Numbered from the stretch's first letter, positions 23,518-31,999 are shown. The stretch is DNA of 35,251 bases from Candidatus Faecivicinus avistercoris (GCA_018716805.1 DVJL01000118.1:1-35251), one strand, 5' to 3'. The notes: generated by a model from the sequence alone, not told the origin. Numbers and translations are program-made.

Positions 23518-24449
23518 ATCGCCGGAGCGGAAACAGCGGGCTCCTGCGAGGTCTTGGCAGGGACGTCCGCCGGGATTGGCAGCTGTATCTCTTTCTGGCG
23601 CCCGCGATTCTGATTGTCCTGTTCTTCAAATACGTGCCCATCTATGGGCTGCAGATTGCATTCCGGGATTTCAAGCCGACGCGCGGCATCTGGGACAGTG
23701 CCTGGGTGGGCATGAAGTGGTTTGAACGATTTTTCCAATCGCCGAATCTGTGGGTGTATGTGCGCAATACGCTGGTGCTTTCCGTGCTGGGCGTGTTGAT
23801 CGCATTTCCATTGAAGATCCTGCTTGCGCTGATCCTGAACGAAATCCGCATGCCGCGGTATAAGAAGTTCGTGCAGACCGTGACCTATGCCCCTTATTTT
23901 ATTTCGATCACCGTGTTGGTCAGCATGGTCAACTTGATGCTCCAGAAGGATACGGGCGTGCTGACCCAGTTTTTTGAAGGGTTTGGCATCCCCGCAGGGG
24001 ACTGGCTGACGAGCGTGAAGGCGTTTCCGTGGCTGTATGTGGTTTCGGGCATGTGGCAGCAGACGGGCTGGGGTGCGGTGATCTTTCTGGCGGCGCTGGC
24101 CGGCGTGGACCCGCAGCTGCACGAGGCGGCGATGATCGACGGCGCGACGCGCCTGCAGCGCATCTGGCATGTAAACCTGCCCAGCATATTGCCCACCATA
24201 ACCATCATGCTGATTTTGCAGATGGGCACGCTGATGAGCGTAGGGCATGACAAGGCGCTTCTGATGCAAAACGCGCTGAATCTGGAGGCGAGCGAGCTGA
24301 TTTCCACCTATGTGTACAAGATCGGACTGCAAAAGGCTCAATACAGCCTGTCCGCCGCGGTGGGAATGGTGAATTCCCTGGTCAACGTGGCGCTGATGCT
24401 GACGATGAATTGGATCGTGAAGAAGATGGGGCAGGTGACAGCCGTATGA
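23514..24449 (+). CDS. Sugar ABC transporter permease (LplB type)
   Basis: A 311-residue membrane protein. The start is ATG 23514 (MNRRSGNSG), with GTGGAGG upstream and ATGA overlap with the aldolase; the track start at 23382 is a shadow of the aldolase frame. Typical LplB features: DWQLYLFLAPAILIVLFFKYVPIYGLQIAFRDF at the N-terminus, KKFVQTVTYAPYFIS, the EAA loop LHEAAMIDGATRLQRIWHVNLPSI, and the ending STYVYKIGLQKAQYSLSAAVGM. It pairs with the next permease. Confidence 0.93.
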   Translation: MNRRSGNSGLLRGLGRDVRRDWQLYLFLAPAILIVLFFKYVPIYGLQIAFRDFKPTRGIWDSAWVGMKWFERFFQSPNLWVYVRNTLVLSVLGVLIAFPLKILLALILNEIRMPRYKKFVQTVTYAPYFISITVLVSMVNLMLQKDTGVLTQFFEGFGIPAGDWLTSVKAFPWLYVVSGMWQQTGWGAVIFLAALAGVDPQLHEAAMIDGATRLQRIWHVNLPSILPTITIMLILQMGTLMSVGHDKALLMQNALNLEASELISTYVYKIGLQKAQYSLSAAVGMVNSLVNVALMLTMNWIVKKMGQVTAV

Positions 24450-25357
24450 TCCGGTACAAACGCCGCAATCTGGAGTCCCGCGACGACCGCATCGTGGACG
24501 CGGTGGTGATGGTCATTACCGTGATCGCGCTGGTGATCGTGCTGTATCCGCTCATATTCGTGCTGTCGGCCTCCATCAGCGAGCCGATGGAGGTGGTGGC
24601 TGGCAATGTACGCCTGTGGCCGGTCGGATTTACGCTGGAGGGTTACAGGCGCATCCTGGAGTATTCGCTGATCTGGAAGGGGTATTTGAACACGATATTG
24701 TATACGCTGGGGAGCGTTGTGGTGTCGTTGGTGGCCACGATTCCCGCGGCTTATGCGCTTTCCCGGAAAAACCTGCGGGGACGCGGACTGTTTACCGCTA
24801 TTTTTGCCTTTACGATGTTTTTTAACGCGGGGCTGGTGCCCACCTATCTGGCGGTACAGAGCTATGGGATGCTGAATACGTTTTGGCCGCTGCTCCTCGA
24901 AGGGGCGGTGACGATGAACAACCTGATCGTGGTGCGCACTTATTTTCACACGTCGATTCCCTATGATCTGTCAGAGGCGGCGTTCATCGATGGGTGCAGC
25001 GATTTCAAACTGTTCTTCCAGATCATGCTGCCGCTGGCCAAGCCCGTCGTAACGGTAATCGCGCTGTACGCGGCCGTGGCCCAGTGGAACAGCTACTTCA
25101 ACCCGCTGATCTATTTGACCGATTCGGCAAAGTACCCGTTGCAGGTGCATCTGCGCAATATCCTGCTGATGGGAGAGACGCAGGAGATTATGGGTTCGGA
25201 TCCGGAGGAACTGGCCGATATGGTTCGGCTGCGCCAGCTGAGAGAATCCATGAAGTACGGGCTGATCGTCATCTCGGCGCTGCCCATGCTGTGCGTCTAT
25301 CCGTTCTTACAGCGATTCTTTATGAAAGGGATCCTGCTCGGCTCCATCAAGGGATGA
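24446..25357 (+). CDS. Sugar ABC transporter permease (YtcP/LplC type)
   Basis: A 303-residue permease with six hydrophobic segments. The start is ATG 24446 (MIRYKRRNL), overlapping the previous stop by 4 bases. Features: VLYPLIFVLSASISEPMEVVAG, FFNAGLVPTYLAVQSYGMLNTFW, TYFHTSIPYDLSEAAFIDGCSDFKLFFQIMLPL (EAA loop), WNSYFNPLIYL, and the ending YPFLQRFFMKGILLGSIKG that marks this subfamily. It forms a heterodimer with the LplB-type permease; no ATPase gene is present. Confidence 0.93.
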   Translation: MIRYKRRNLESRDDRIVDAVVMVITVIALVIVLYPLIFVLSASISEPMEVVAGNVRLWPVGFTLEGYRRILEYSLIWKGYLNTILYTLGSVVVSLVATIPAAYALSRKNLRGRGLFTAIFAFTMFFNAGLVPTYLAVQSYGMLNTFWPLLLEGAVTMNNLIVVRTYFHTSIPYDLSEAAFIDGCSDFKLFFQIMLPLAKPVVTVIALYAAVAQWNSYFNPLIYLTDSAKYPLQVHLRNILLMGETQEIMGSDPEELADMVRLRQLRESMKYGLIVISALPMLCVYPFLQRFFMKGILLGSIKG

Positions 25358-25463
25358 TGAGAGCCTGCCGCGCTGGCAAAAGGGGGGAGAGGAGAGACCT
25401 TGCGGGCGAAAAAGGGCCGGTTCCAGAGAGGTAATTCAACTTAGTGAAAGGAGATATCACCCC

Positions 25464-27131
25464 ATGAAACGCATGTTGTCCCTGATTCTGGCGCTGATGC
25501 TGGGCGCTGCCTTTGCCGGCGCATTTGCACAGGAGGAGCTGTCTGAGTATAGCCAGGCGATCGATCTGTCTGTCGACTACCCCATCTTTACCCAGGACGA
25601 CATTTCCTTCCCGCTCGTAGAGGAACCCATTGCGATTAGCGTCATGTTCCCGCGCTCGGCCAACCATGCCGAAGACTTCAGCGATATCTGGTGGACGCAA
25701 CACGTCGCAGAACTGACGGGCATCACGTTTGATTTCACGCTCATTGAAAGCGACGTGTGGGAAGAGCGCAAAAACCTGGCGTTTGTGTCGGGGGATTATC
25801 CCGAGATGTTCTTTACGGGCATTACTTCTTCCGACGAACTGACCTATGGTTACGAGGGCAAGCTGCTCGACCTGAAGCCGCTCATCGAGCAGTATGCGCC
25901 CAACATCGTCGAACTGTACAAGGCGTTCCCGGATGTCGTCAAGGGGACGATGCACGAAAATGGCGCCATCTATGTCCTGCCCATGATCTCGTATGCGCCC
26001 CGCAGCTCCAATCCCTCCTGCATATTGGTGAATTCCGATTGGCTGGAGGCCGTCGGCCAGGAGATCCCGACGGACACGGAATCCCTGTATCAGCTCCTCA
26101 AGGCATTTAAGGAGCAGGATCCCAACGGCAACGGCGAGGCCGACGAGATCCCCACGACGCTGCGCGCCACGGACGCCACGGGCAATCCCATTAACGATTA
26201 CATCCTGTATGCCTTCGGGTTTACGGATATGACCAACGATGTGATCGACGGCCAGTATGTATTCGTTCCCGCGCAGGAGAATTATCGCGCATACGTCGAA
26301 TACATGCACCGCCTCTATTCTGAGGGACTGCTGGATGCCGATTACTTTACCCAGGACACCATGGAGATGGAGGCGAAGCTGGCCGATGAGCGGGTGGGCG
26401 TGACCACCAACAGCATGACGGCGCTTGTGGAGGACTACGAAAACTACATTGCGGTGCCCGCATTGACCAGCCCCGTTCACACCGAAGCGGTCTGGCCGAT
26501 GACCAGCATCAACTATCAGCGCGACGTCGCTTGCATGGCGCTGACCGATAAGTGCTCCGAGGAGGCCGCCATCGCGGCGATCAAGTTCGCCAATTATCTC
26601 GTGACCACAGAGGGCTCTTTGGCGGCGCGCCTCGGCCCCTCTCAGGCGGAGAGCGATGCTGGATACGGCTATACCTACGAATCCATCGAAAACAAGCATG
26701 CTTACGGCGCCACCCGCGCCTATCCGGAGGAGTATTCCAGCTATTACAACTTCCGCATGAGCCAGACGCCCATGAATCTGCCCGCCTATATCAATCCCCT
26801 GGTGGACGACGTGGTGGTCGGCAGCGATGACAAGAACAACTGGACCACAACGCTCTGGGCGGATTCGGGGATCTACGATGTCTCCCGGCCGATCTTTGAC
26901 CTGCAGTGCACTTTTACGGAGGACGAGCAGACCGACCTCGCCTATTATCAGGAGCTGATCGGCTACGCGACTTCGGCCCGCGCGAAGTTCATCACCGGAG
27001 AGGTCGAATTGAACGACGAAACCTGGGCGGACTATCTTTCCGATTTGGAAGCCTACGGACTGTCGGATTATTCGGCGCTGTGCCAGACTGCCTACGAGCG
27101 CTATCTGTCCCTGCCGGATACCATCGGTTAG
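25464..27131 (+). CDS. Extracellular solute-binding protein (LplA type)
   Basis: A 555-residue receptor for the importer encoded just upstream. AAAGGAGA lies about 9 bases before the ATG. Residues 1-22 are a signal peptide ending FAGAFA-QEE, a signal peptidase I site without the lipobox Cys. The mature protein has the family marks FVSGDYPEMFFTG, DLKPLIEQYAPNIVELYKAFPDV, NSDWLEAVGQEIPTDTESLYQLLKAF, the calcium-binding-like DPNGNGEADEIP, YSEGLLDADYFTQDT, KFANYLVTTEG and ALCQTAYERYLSLP at the C-terminus. The ligand is unknown; relatives bind oligosaccharides. It ends the operon, with a terminator 20 bases on. Confidence 0.92.
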   Translation: MKRMLSLILALMLGAAFAGAFAQEELSEYSQAIDLSVDYPIFTQDDISFPLVEEPIAISVMFPRSANHAEDFSDIWWTQHVAELTGITFDFTLIESDVWEERKNLAFVSGDYPEMFFTGITSSDELTYGYEGKLLDLKPLIEQYAPNIVELYKAFPDVVKGTMHENGAIYVLPMISYAPRSSNPSCILVNSDWLEAVGQEIPTDTESLYQLLKAFKEQDPNGNGEADEIPTTLRATDATGNPINDYILYAFGFTDMTNDVIDGQYVFVPAQENYRAYVEYMHRLYSEGLLDADYFTQDTMEMEAKLADERVGVTTNSMTALVEDYENYIAVPALTSPVHTEAVWPMTSINYQRDVACMALTDKCSEEAAIAAIKFANYLVTTEGSLAARLGPSQAESDAGYGYTYESIENKHAYGATRAYPEEYSSYYNFRMSQTPMNLPAYINPLVDDVVVGSDDKNNWTTTLWADSGIYDVSRPIFDLQCTFTEDEQTDLAYYQELIGYATSARAKFITGEVELNDETWADYLSDLEAYGLSDYSALCQTAYERYLSLPDTIG

Positions 27132-27151
27132 AGTGGGAAATTTACGGTTTT

Positions 27152-27189
27152 GCGGCTGCTGCTCCAGCGTGGAGGGCAGCCGCTTTTTT
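27152..27189 (+). terminator. Terminator of the glycosidase-like operon
   Basis: A perfect eight-base-pair stem GCGGCTGC/GCAGCCGC with a further TCCA-rich loop is followed by TTTTTT, 20 bases after the stop codon of the binding-protein gene. Confidence 0.9.
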
Positions 27190-27218
27190 GATTGTGGATT
27201 TCTCCCGCGTCCCTCCTG

Positions 27219-27251
27219 GAGCCCGCTCAGCCCGGCCGGCTGGGCGGGCTC
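27219..27251. other. Long GC-rich hairpin
   Basis: GAGCCCGCTCAGCC pairs with GGCTGGGCGGGCTC (14 base pairs, one of them G-U) around a five-base loop. No U-run follows on either side. It stands between a terminator and a promoter, so its transcription is uncertain. Confidence 0.7.
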
Positions 27252-27423
27252 CGGCTGGCCTGCGTAGGGGTGTGCCGGCGCACCAGCGGCCGGTGCGGTT
27301 CTGCGGCTTGTCAATATTGCGTATAAGTGTTGGAAGGGGAAAGAATTGGTAGATGAAATGCGGTTTATTGCGCATATCATCGCGCATAAAATTGGATAAG
27401 ATCAATTATATATAAAAATATGG

Positions 27424-27452
27424 TTAACAAAATGTGCCAAAACAGGTATAAT
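27424..27452 (+). promoter_or_regulatory. Promoter of the second importer operon
   Basis: TTAACA (27424-27429), a 17-base spacer and TATAAT (27447-27452). A start near 27459 gives a leader of about 50 bases. The AT-rich inverted repeats just upstream are operator candidates for an unknown regulator. Confidence 0.85.
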
Positions 27453-27507
27453 GTAAAAAGATATACGGGGGAGGGCAATTGACTTTCGCCGCAGGACCGA
27501 CTTTTGA

Positions 27508-28485
27508 ATGAAAGGACTGTTGTGCTTGAAGAAGAAAGCCGCTTCGATCATTCCACGGGACAGGGGGGTGCGCGATTTTATCGTCCGCCGCCGCATCAAT
27601 CGAAACTGGCAGCTGTACGTCATGCTGATTCCGGTGGCTGCATTTTTTGTGGTGTTCTGCTACATGCCGATGTACGGCATTGTCCTGGCGTTCAAGGACT
27701 ACCGCGCGATGCGCGGCATCATGGGCAGTCCATGGGCGGAGCCGCTGACGAAATATTTTGTGCAGTTTTTCAATTCCCCCTATTTCGAGCGCGTGGTTGG
27801 AAATACGATTCTGTTGAGCCTTGAATCGCTGATCTTCAATTTTCCGCTGCCGATTCTGCTGGCGCTGAGCATCAACGAGGTTCGGTCGGTCAAATATAAA
27901 AAATTCGTTCAAAACATCACCTATGCGCCGCATTTCCTGTCGGTATTGGTGCTGGTGGGCGTGATCCGCGCGTTCTGCAACACCGATTACGGCATTGTCA
28001 ATATCATCATCCGCAAGCTCGGCGGCGAGGGATACAACTGGCTGCAGCGCGCGGACATGTTCCGGCCGCTCTATATCGGCTCGAATATTTGGCAGAACAT
28101 CGGCTGGGATTCCATCATTTACATCGCCGCGCTGGCGGGAATCGATCCGCAGCTGCACGAGGCGGCCATGATGGATGGCGCCAACCGGCTGCAGCGCATC
28201 TGGCACATCAACCTGCCGGGTATCCTGCCGACGATGGTCATCCTGCTGATCCTGAATTCCGGCCAGATCATGAACGTCGGCTTTGAGAAGGTCTATCTGA
28301 TGCAGAACGACCTGAACCTCTCGACTTCGGACGTCATCGCGACGTATTCCTACCGGATCGGCATCGAGACGGCGCAGTACAGCCTGTCGACCGCCATCGG
28401 CCTGTTCAATTCCGTGATTAACTGCGTTCTGCTTTTGATCGTGAACACGTGTTCCCGGAAGCTGAGCGAGACCAGCCTGTGGTGA
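27508..28485 (+). CDS. Sugar ABC transporter permease (LplB type), second importer
   Basis: A 325-residue membrane protein, clearly a paralogue of the permease at 23514: NWQLYVMLIPVAAFFVVFCYMPMYGIVLAFKDY, KKFVQNITYAPHFLS, AALAGIDPQLHEAAMMDGANRLQRIWHINLPGI and TAQYSLSTAIGLFNS are shared. The start is uncertain. ATG 27508 has only AGGA 11 bases upstream, while AAAGGA inside the ORF is well placed (9 bases) for a TTG at 27526, giving 319 residues starting MKKKAASII. I keep the ATG as the reported start. It is the first gene of an operon with the matching permease and binding protein. Confidence 0.9.
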   Translation: MKGLLCLKKKAASIIPRDRGVRDFIVRRRINRNWQLYVMLIPVAAFFVVFCYMPMYGIVLAFKDYRAMRGIMGSPWAEPLTKYFVQFFNSPYFERVVGNTILLSLESLIFNFPLPILLALSINEVRSVKYKKFVQNITYAPHFLSVLVLVGVIRAFCNTDYGIVNIIIRKLGGEGYNWLQRADMFRPLYIGSNIWQNIGWDSIIYIAALAGIDPQLHEAAMMDGANRLQRIWHINLPGILPTMVILLILNSGQIMNVGFEKVYLMQNDLNLSTSDVIATYSYRIGIETAQYSLSTAIGLFNSVINCVLLLIVNTCSRKLSETSLW

Positions 28486-28497
28486 GGAGGGGAGCGC

Positions 28498-29403
28498 ATG
28501 GCAAAGGCGAACACCCATTCCCGCATGAGCCTCGGGGACCGGATCTTCGATTCGATCAACGTCGTTCTGCTCGGGCTCTTGGCGTTGATTATCATCTATC
28601 CGCTGGTGTATGTGCTCAGCGCATCGTTCAGCGATCCCGTCTCCGTCGCGTCGGGGGACATGATCCTCTGGCCGGTCAACCTGACGCTTGAGAATTATGA
28701 GGAGGTCTTCAAGAATCAGAGCATCATCACCGGCTATCGCAATTCGCTGATCATCCTCGTGTCGGGCACGGCGCTGAATCTGGTCATGACCGTGCTTGCG
28801 GCGTTTCCGATGTCGCGGCGCGACCTGTGGGGCCGCAACGTGATGATGAAGCTGATGACGTTCACCATGTTCTTCTCCGGCGGCTTGATCCCGACCTACC
28901 TGCTGATCACCCGCACGCTGGGGCTGATGAACAGCTGGCTGGCGCTGATCCTGCCGGGCGCGATCTCCGTGTACAACATGATCATCATGCGCACCTACTT
29001 TCAGACGTCGATCCCCTATGAATTGCAGGAGGCGGCGGACATCGACGGCTGCTCGCCCTTCGGCGTGCTGATCCGCATCATCCTGCCGCTCTCCGGCCCG
29101 ATCCTCGCGGTCATCGGCCTGTACTACGGCGTGGGCCACTGGAACAGCTATTTCTCCGCGCTTCTGTACATCAACCGCGAGGAGCTTCAGCCGCTGCAGC
29201 TCTATCTGCGCAGGGTGCTCACCCTCAATTCCAACCAGAGCCTGCTGAGCACGGGAAGCGACGAGGCCGCGCGCCAGGCCATGCGCGCCGAGACGATCAA
29301 GTATGCGGTCATCGTGGTCTCGAGCGTGCCGATGCTGGTGATCTATCCGTTTGTTCAGAAGTTCTTCGTCAAAGGCGTCATGATCGGTGCGATTAAGGGA
29401 TAG
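28498..29403 (+). CDS. Sugar ABC transporter permease (YtcP/LplC type), second importer
   Basis: A 301-residue permease preceded by GAGGAGGGG. Features: IIIYPLVYVLSASFSDPVSVASG, FFSGGLIPTYLLITRTLGLMNSW, TYFQTSIPYELQEAADIDGCSPFGVLIRIILPL (EAA loop), HWNSYFSALLY and YPFVQKFFVKGVMIGAIKG at the end. It is paralogous to the permease at 24446 and pairs with the gene 12 bases upstream. Confidence 0.93.
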   Translation: MAKANTHSRMSLGDRIFDSINVVLLGLLALIIIYPLVYVLSASFSDPVSVASGDMILWPVNLTLENYEEVFKNQSIITGYRNSLIILVSGTALNLVMTVLAAFPMSRRDLWGRNVMMKLMTFTMFFSGGLIPTYLLITRTLGLMNSWLALILPGAISVYNMIIMRTYFQTSIPYELQEAADIDGCSPFGVLIRIILPLSGPILAVIGLYYGVGHWNSYFSALLYINREELQPLQLYLRRVLTLNSNQSLLSTGSDEAARQAMRAETIKYAVIVVSSVPMLVIYPFVQKFFVKGVMIGAIKG

Positions 29404-29424
29404 AAATCGCAAGCGGCGCCCACT

Positions 29425-29453
29425 GAAAGGGAGTCCTTTCCGCGGTGCGGAAA
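29425..29453 (+). other. Two overlapping alternative hairpins before a binding-protein gene
   Basis: GAAAGG-GAGT-CCTTTC (29425-29440) and TTTCCGC-GGT-GCGGAAA (29437-29453) share bases and cannot form together. They stand between the permease stop and the ribosome binding site AAGGAGG of the next gene. They may act in mRNA processing or stability; a switching role is speculative. Confidence 0.5.
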
Positions 29454-29475
29454 AAATATCAAGGAGGTTGTATTC

Positions 29476-31068
29476 ATGAAGAGGTTCCTGGTTCTGTTGC
29501 TCGCTGTAATGCTCTGCCTGACTGCCAGCGGCATGGCCGAAGTTGCCCTCGAGGGCCTGCCCATCACCGATGAACCGATTACGCTGACCTGCGCTGTGCA
29601 GCAATCCCCCATCCAGGGCGATTTCAATGAGATGGTCATTCTGAAGGAATTCGCCGAAGAATCCAACGTCAACATTGAATTCCAGAACATCCCTTCGTCG
29701 GATCTGGAGACTCAGCTGAGCCTGATGCTCGCCAGCGCGGAGGTTCCGGACCTCCTGATGAAGATGAACGTGAGCGCAGCGACTCAGGCTACGTACGCCG
29801 CCGAGGGCATGTTCGTGGCGCTGTCGGACTATGAGGAATACATGCCGAACCTGATGAGCTGGTTTGAGGAGTACCCCACCGCCAAGGACGCCGTGACGAT
29901 GTCGGACGGCAAGATCTACGGCGCGCCGTACATCCTCGCGGGCGAGTCCATCCGCATGGGCGGCAAGATGTGGTTCAACACCGACCTGATGGAGAAGGTC
30001 GGCTATGACACCATTCCGACCACGACCGATGAGCTGCTCGAGTACTTCCGCGCGACGGCCGCCTACGACTACAACGAAAACGGCCAGGCCGACGAGATCG
30101 CGCTGTCTGCCGGCAGCATCGACGACGTCATGTACCTGTTCATGGGCTCCTACGGCCTGATGAACCGCGGCAGTTCCCACAGGGACGTCTATGTGGACGA
30201 CGACGGCGAGCTCCAGTACGCCTATTCCAGCGAGCGCTTCAAGGAAGAGCTGCGCTATCTGAATCAGATGTACACGGAAGGGCTGCTCGACCCGGACATC
30301 TTTACGATCGACTTCGCCCAGCTGATCGCCAAGTCGTCCACGGGCCGCGTGGGAACCTATATCTTCGTCAACAACTCTCCCGTCTCCAACACCGAATACG
30401 AGCAGTATACCCTCGGCTTTACCGAGCCGTTTGAGGGCCCGCAGGGCTACAAGACCTACGGCTACTACTCCATCCCGGCCAGCAGCAATGCGCAGTTCAT
30501 GATCACCTACCGCTGCGCGGAGAAGGGCGAGGACGCCGTCAAGGCGGCCGTGCGCTGGATGGACTACTGGTACTCTGAAGAGGGCATCATCCGCTACTTC
30601 ATGGGCGTCGAGGGCGTGACCTACGAAGAGGATGCGGATTCCCCCGGCGGACTGAAGCTGACCGACTACGTGCTCAGCAACCCCGATGGCATCTCCTTCG
30701 AGGAAGTGCTCGCGGAGTACGTCCCGTGGGCGGGCGGCGCGAACCCCTCCGTCGCGACGAACGAATACTTCAAGGGCGGCGAAACCTGGCCGGTCTGCCT
30801 GGCCGCGGCCGAGGGCCTGATCAACTACGTGCCGGAAATTGTCTGGCCGCCGTTCAGCAGCGTCTACTCCGCGGAGGACGCCACCGAGATGGCCTCCATC
30901 AAGACCGAGCAGGAGAACTACATGAAGGAATGGCGCGCCTACTTCATCACCGGCCAGCGCGACATCGACGCCGACTGGGATGAGTACGTCGCCGGTTACG
31001 ACGGCATGAACACCGCGCGCTACATGGAACTGTACCGCGCCGCGCGTGAGGCCATGGGCGTGGAATGA
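29476..31068 (+). CDS. Extracellular solute-binding protein (LplA type), second importer
   Basis: A 530-residue receptor preceded by AAGGAGG. The signal peptide is MKRFLVLLLAVMLCLTASGMA-EVA. The Cys at residue 14 lies within the hydrophobic core and is not preceded by the usual small residues of a lipobox, so signal peptidase I cleavage after GMA is more likely. Family marks: EFAEESNVNIEFQNIPSSDLETQLSLMLAS, VPDLLMKM, MPNLMSWFEEYP, MWFNTDLMEKVGYDTIPTTTDELLEYF, NENGQADEIALS, MYTEGLLDPDIFTID, AVRWMDYWYSEEG and RYMELYRAAREAM at the C-terminus. The ligand is unknown; the downstream isomerase and oxidoreductase suggest a sugar or polyol. Confidence 0.92.
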   Translation: MKRFLVLLLAVMLCLTASGMAEVALEGLPITDEPITLTCAVQQSPIQGDFNEMVILKEFAEESNVNIEFQNIPSSDLETQLSLMLASAEVPDLLMKMNVSAATQATYAAEGMFVALSDYEEYMPNLMSWFEEYPTAKDAVTMSDGKIYGAPYILAGESIRMGGKMWFNTDLMEKVGYDTIPTTTDELLEYFRATAAYDYNENGQADEIALSAGSIDDVMYLFMGSYGLMNRGSSHRDVYVDDDGELQYAYSSERFKEELRYLNQMYTEGLLDPDIFTIDFAQLIAKSSTGRVGTYIFVNNSPVSNTEYEQYTLGFTEPFEGPQGYKTYGYYSIPASSNAQFMITYRCAEKGEDAVKAAVRWMDYWYSEEGIIRYFMGVEGVTYEEDADSPGGLKLTDYVLSNPDGISFEEVLAEYVPWAGGANPSVATNEYFKGGETWPVCLAAAEGLINYVPEIVWPPFSSVYSAEDATEMASIKTEQENYMKEWRAYFITGQRDIDADWDEYVAGYDGMNTARYMELYRAAREAMGVE

Positions 31069-31102
31069 TTCCGCGAACAGCGCGCTTCAGTGCATCCATT
31101 TT

Positions 31103-31140
31103 CCCGAGGGGCTTTGCGAAATGCTCGCAGGCCCCTCGGG
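31103..31140 (+). other. Strong hairpin after the second binding-protein gene
   Basis: CCCGAGGGGC pairs perfectly with GCCCCTCGGG, and TGCGA pairs with TCGCA inside the loop. No U-run follows (GTCTGACAAA), so it is probably an mRNA 3' protection element or partial block between the binding protein and the enzyme genes. Confidence 0.7.
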
Positions 31141-31174
31141 GTCTGACAAAAAACGAAAGGCAAGGAAATCGACT

Positions 31175-31999
31175 ATGAATGTGGGCATCAGTATTATTCA
31201 TCGCGGAGAGGGGATGGACCGCGCCTTTGCGGACGCCGCGGCGCAGGACTTCCATCACTGCCAGCTGATCAGCTGGGCGCCGGAGCTCTGGACGGACGAG
31301 GAGGCCGCGCGCATCCGGGCCGCCTCGCAGGAGCACGGCGTGGAGATCACGGCGTTCTGGTGCGGCTGGGTCGGGCCGAAGGCGTGGAATTTTATCGACG
31401 GCCCGGAGACGCTCGGCGTCGTGCCGGTCGCCTATCGCGCCGTGCGCATTCAAAATCTGCTCGACGGCGCGGCGTTTGCCCGGAAGCTCGGCGTTGCCGA
31501 CGTGGTCACGCACATGGGCTTCATCCCGGAGAACATGTCCGATCCCAACTATCCCGGCGTTCGTGCCGCGATCGCCAGCCTGGCGCAGGCGCTCAAGCGG
31601 GAAGGGCAGAACCTGCTGTTCGAGACGGGGCAGGAGACGCCGGTCGTGCTGCTTCGGCTGTTTGAGGACATCGGAACCGGCAACCTGTTCGTCAATCTCG
31701 ATCCCGCCAACCTGATCATGTACGGCAAGGCGAATCCCGTCGACGCGATGGACGTGTTCGGCGACTACGTCCGCGGCGTGCACGCCAAGGACGGCCGGTA
31801 TCCGACGAACGGCTCGCACCTCGGCGAGGAGGTCAAGGTCGGCACGGGGAAGGTCGATTTCCCCGCGCTGCTGCGCGCGCTGAAGGCGCACGGCTTCGAC
31901 GGCAGCCTGACCATCGAGCGCGAGATCTCCGGCGAACAGCAGCGCATCGACATCGCCGACACCCAGCGCTATCTCAACGGGCTGATCGAGGCGCTGTGA
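31175..31999 (+). CDS. Sugar phosphate isomerase/epimerase (AP endonuclease 2 superfamily)
   Basis: A 274-residue TIM-barrel protein. The start is ATG 31175 (MNVGISIIHRGEG) with AAGGA upstream; the ORF-track part before it reads through the hairpin. Family marks: EEAARIRAASQEHGVEITAFWCGW, FARKLGVADVVTHMGF, ALKREGQNLLFETGQET (metal-binding Glu), NLFVNLDPANLIMYG, YVRGVHAKDG (HxKD), LGEEVKVGTGKVDFPALLRALKAHGFDGSLTIERE. Relatives include myo-inosose isomerases, dehydratases and ketose 3-epimerases; the exact reaction is open. It lies 13 bases before an oxidoreductase that may act on the same compound. Confidence 0.9.
   Translation: MNVGISIIHRGEGMDRAFADAAAQDFHHCQLISWAPELWTDEEAARIRAASQEHGVEITAFWCGWVGPKAWNFIDGPETLGVVPVAYRAVRIQNLLDGAAFARKLGVADVVTHMGFIPENMSDPNYPGVRAAIASLAQALKREGQNLLFETGQETPVVLLRLFEDIGTGNLFVNLDPANLIMYGKANPVDAMDVFGDYVRGVHAKDGRYPTNGSHLGEEVKVGTGKVDFPALLRALKAHGFDGSLTIEREISGEQQRIDIADTQRYLNGLIEAL

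Larger units (their letters stand above)
27132..27507. other. Intergenic region between two transporter operons
   Basis: Holds the terminator (27152-27189), a long GC-rich hairpin (27219-27251), AT-rich inverted repeats upstream of the next promoter (TGCGC-8-GCGCA at about 27369-27386 and AATTG-8-CAATT at about 27390-27407), and the promoter (27424-27452). No gene is seen. The base composition changes sharply from GC-rich to AT-rich near 27340. Confidence 0.6.

Noticed and set aside
25347-27380. 677-codon open frame on the minus strand
   Set aside because: It is the antisense shadow of the LplA-type binding-protein gene, with no family motif.
27424-30180. 918-codon open frame on the minus strand
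   Set aside because: It lies opposite two permease genes and a binding-protein gene with clear family motifs. Its translation is rich in His, Arg, Asp and Val, typical of antisense frames in GC-rich genes.
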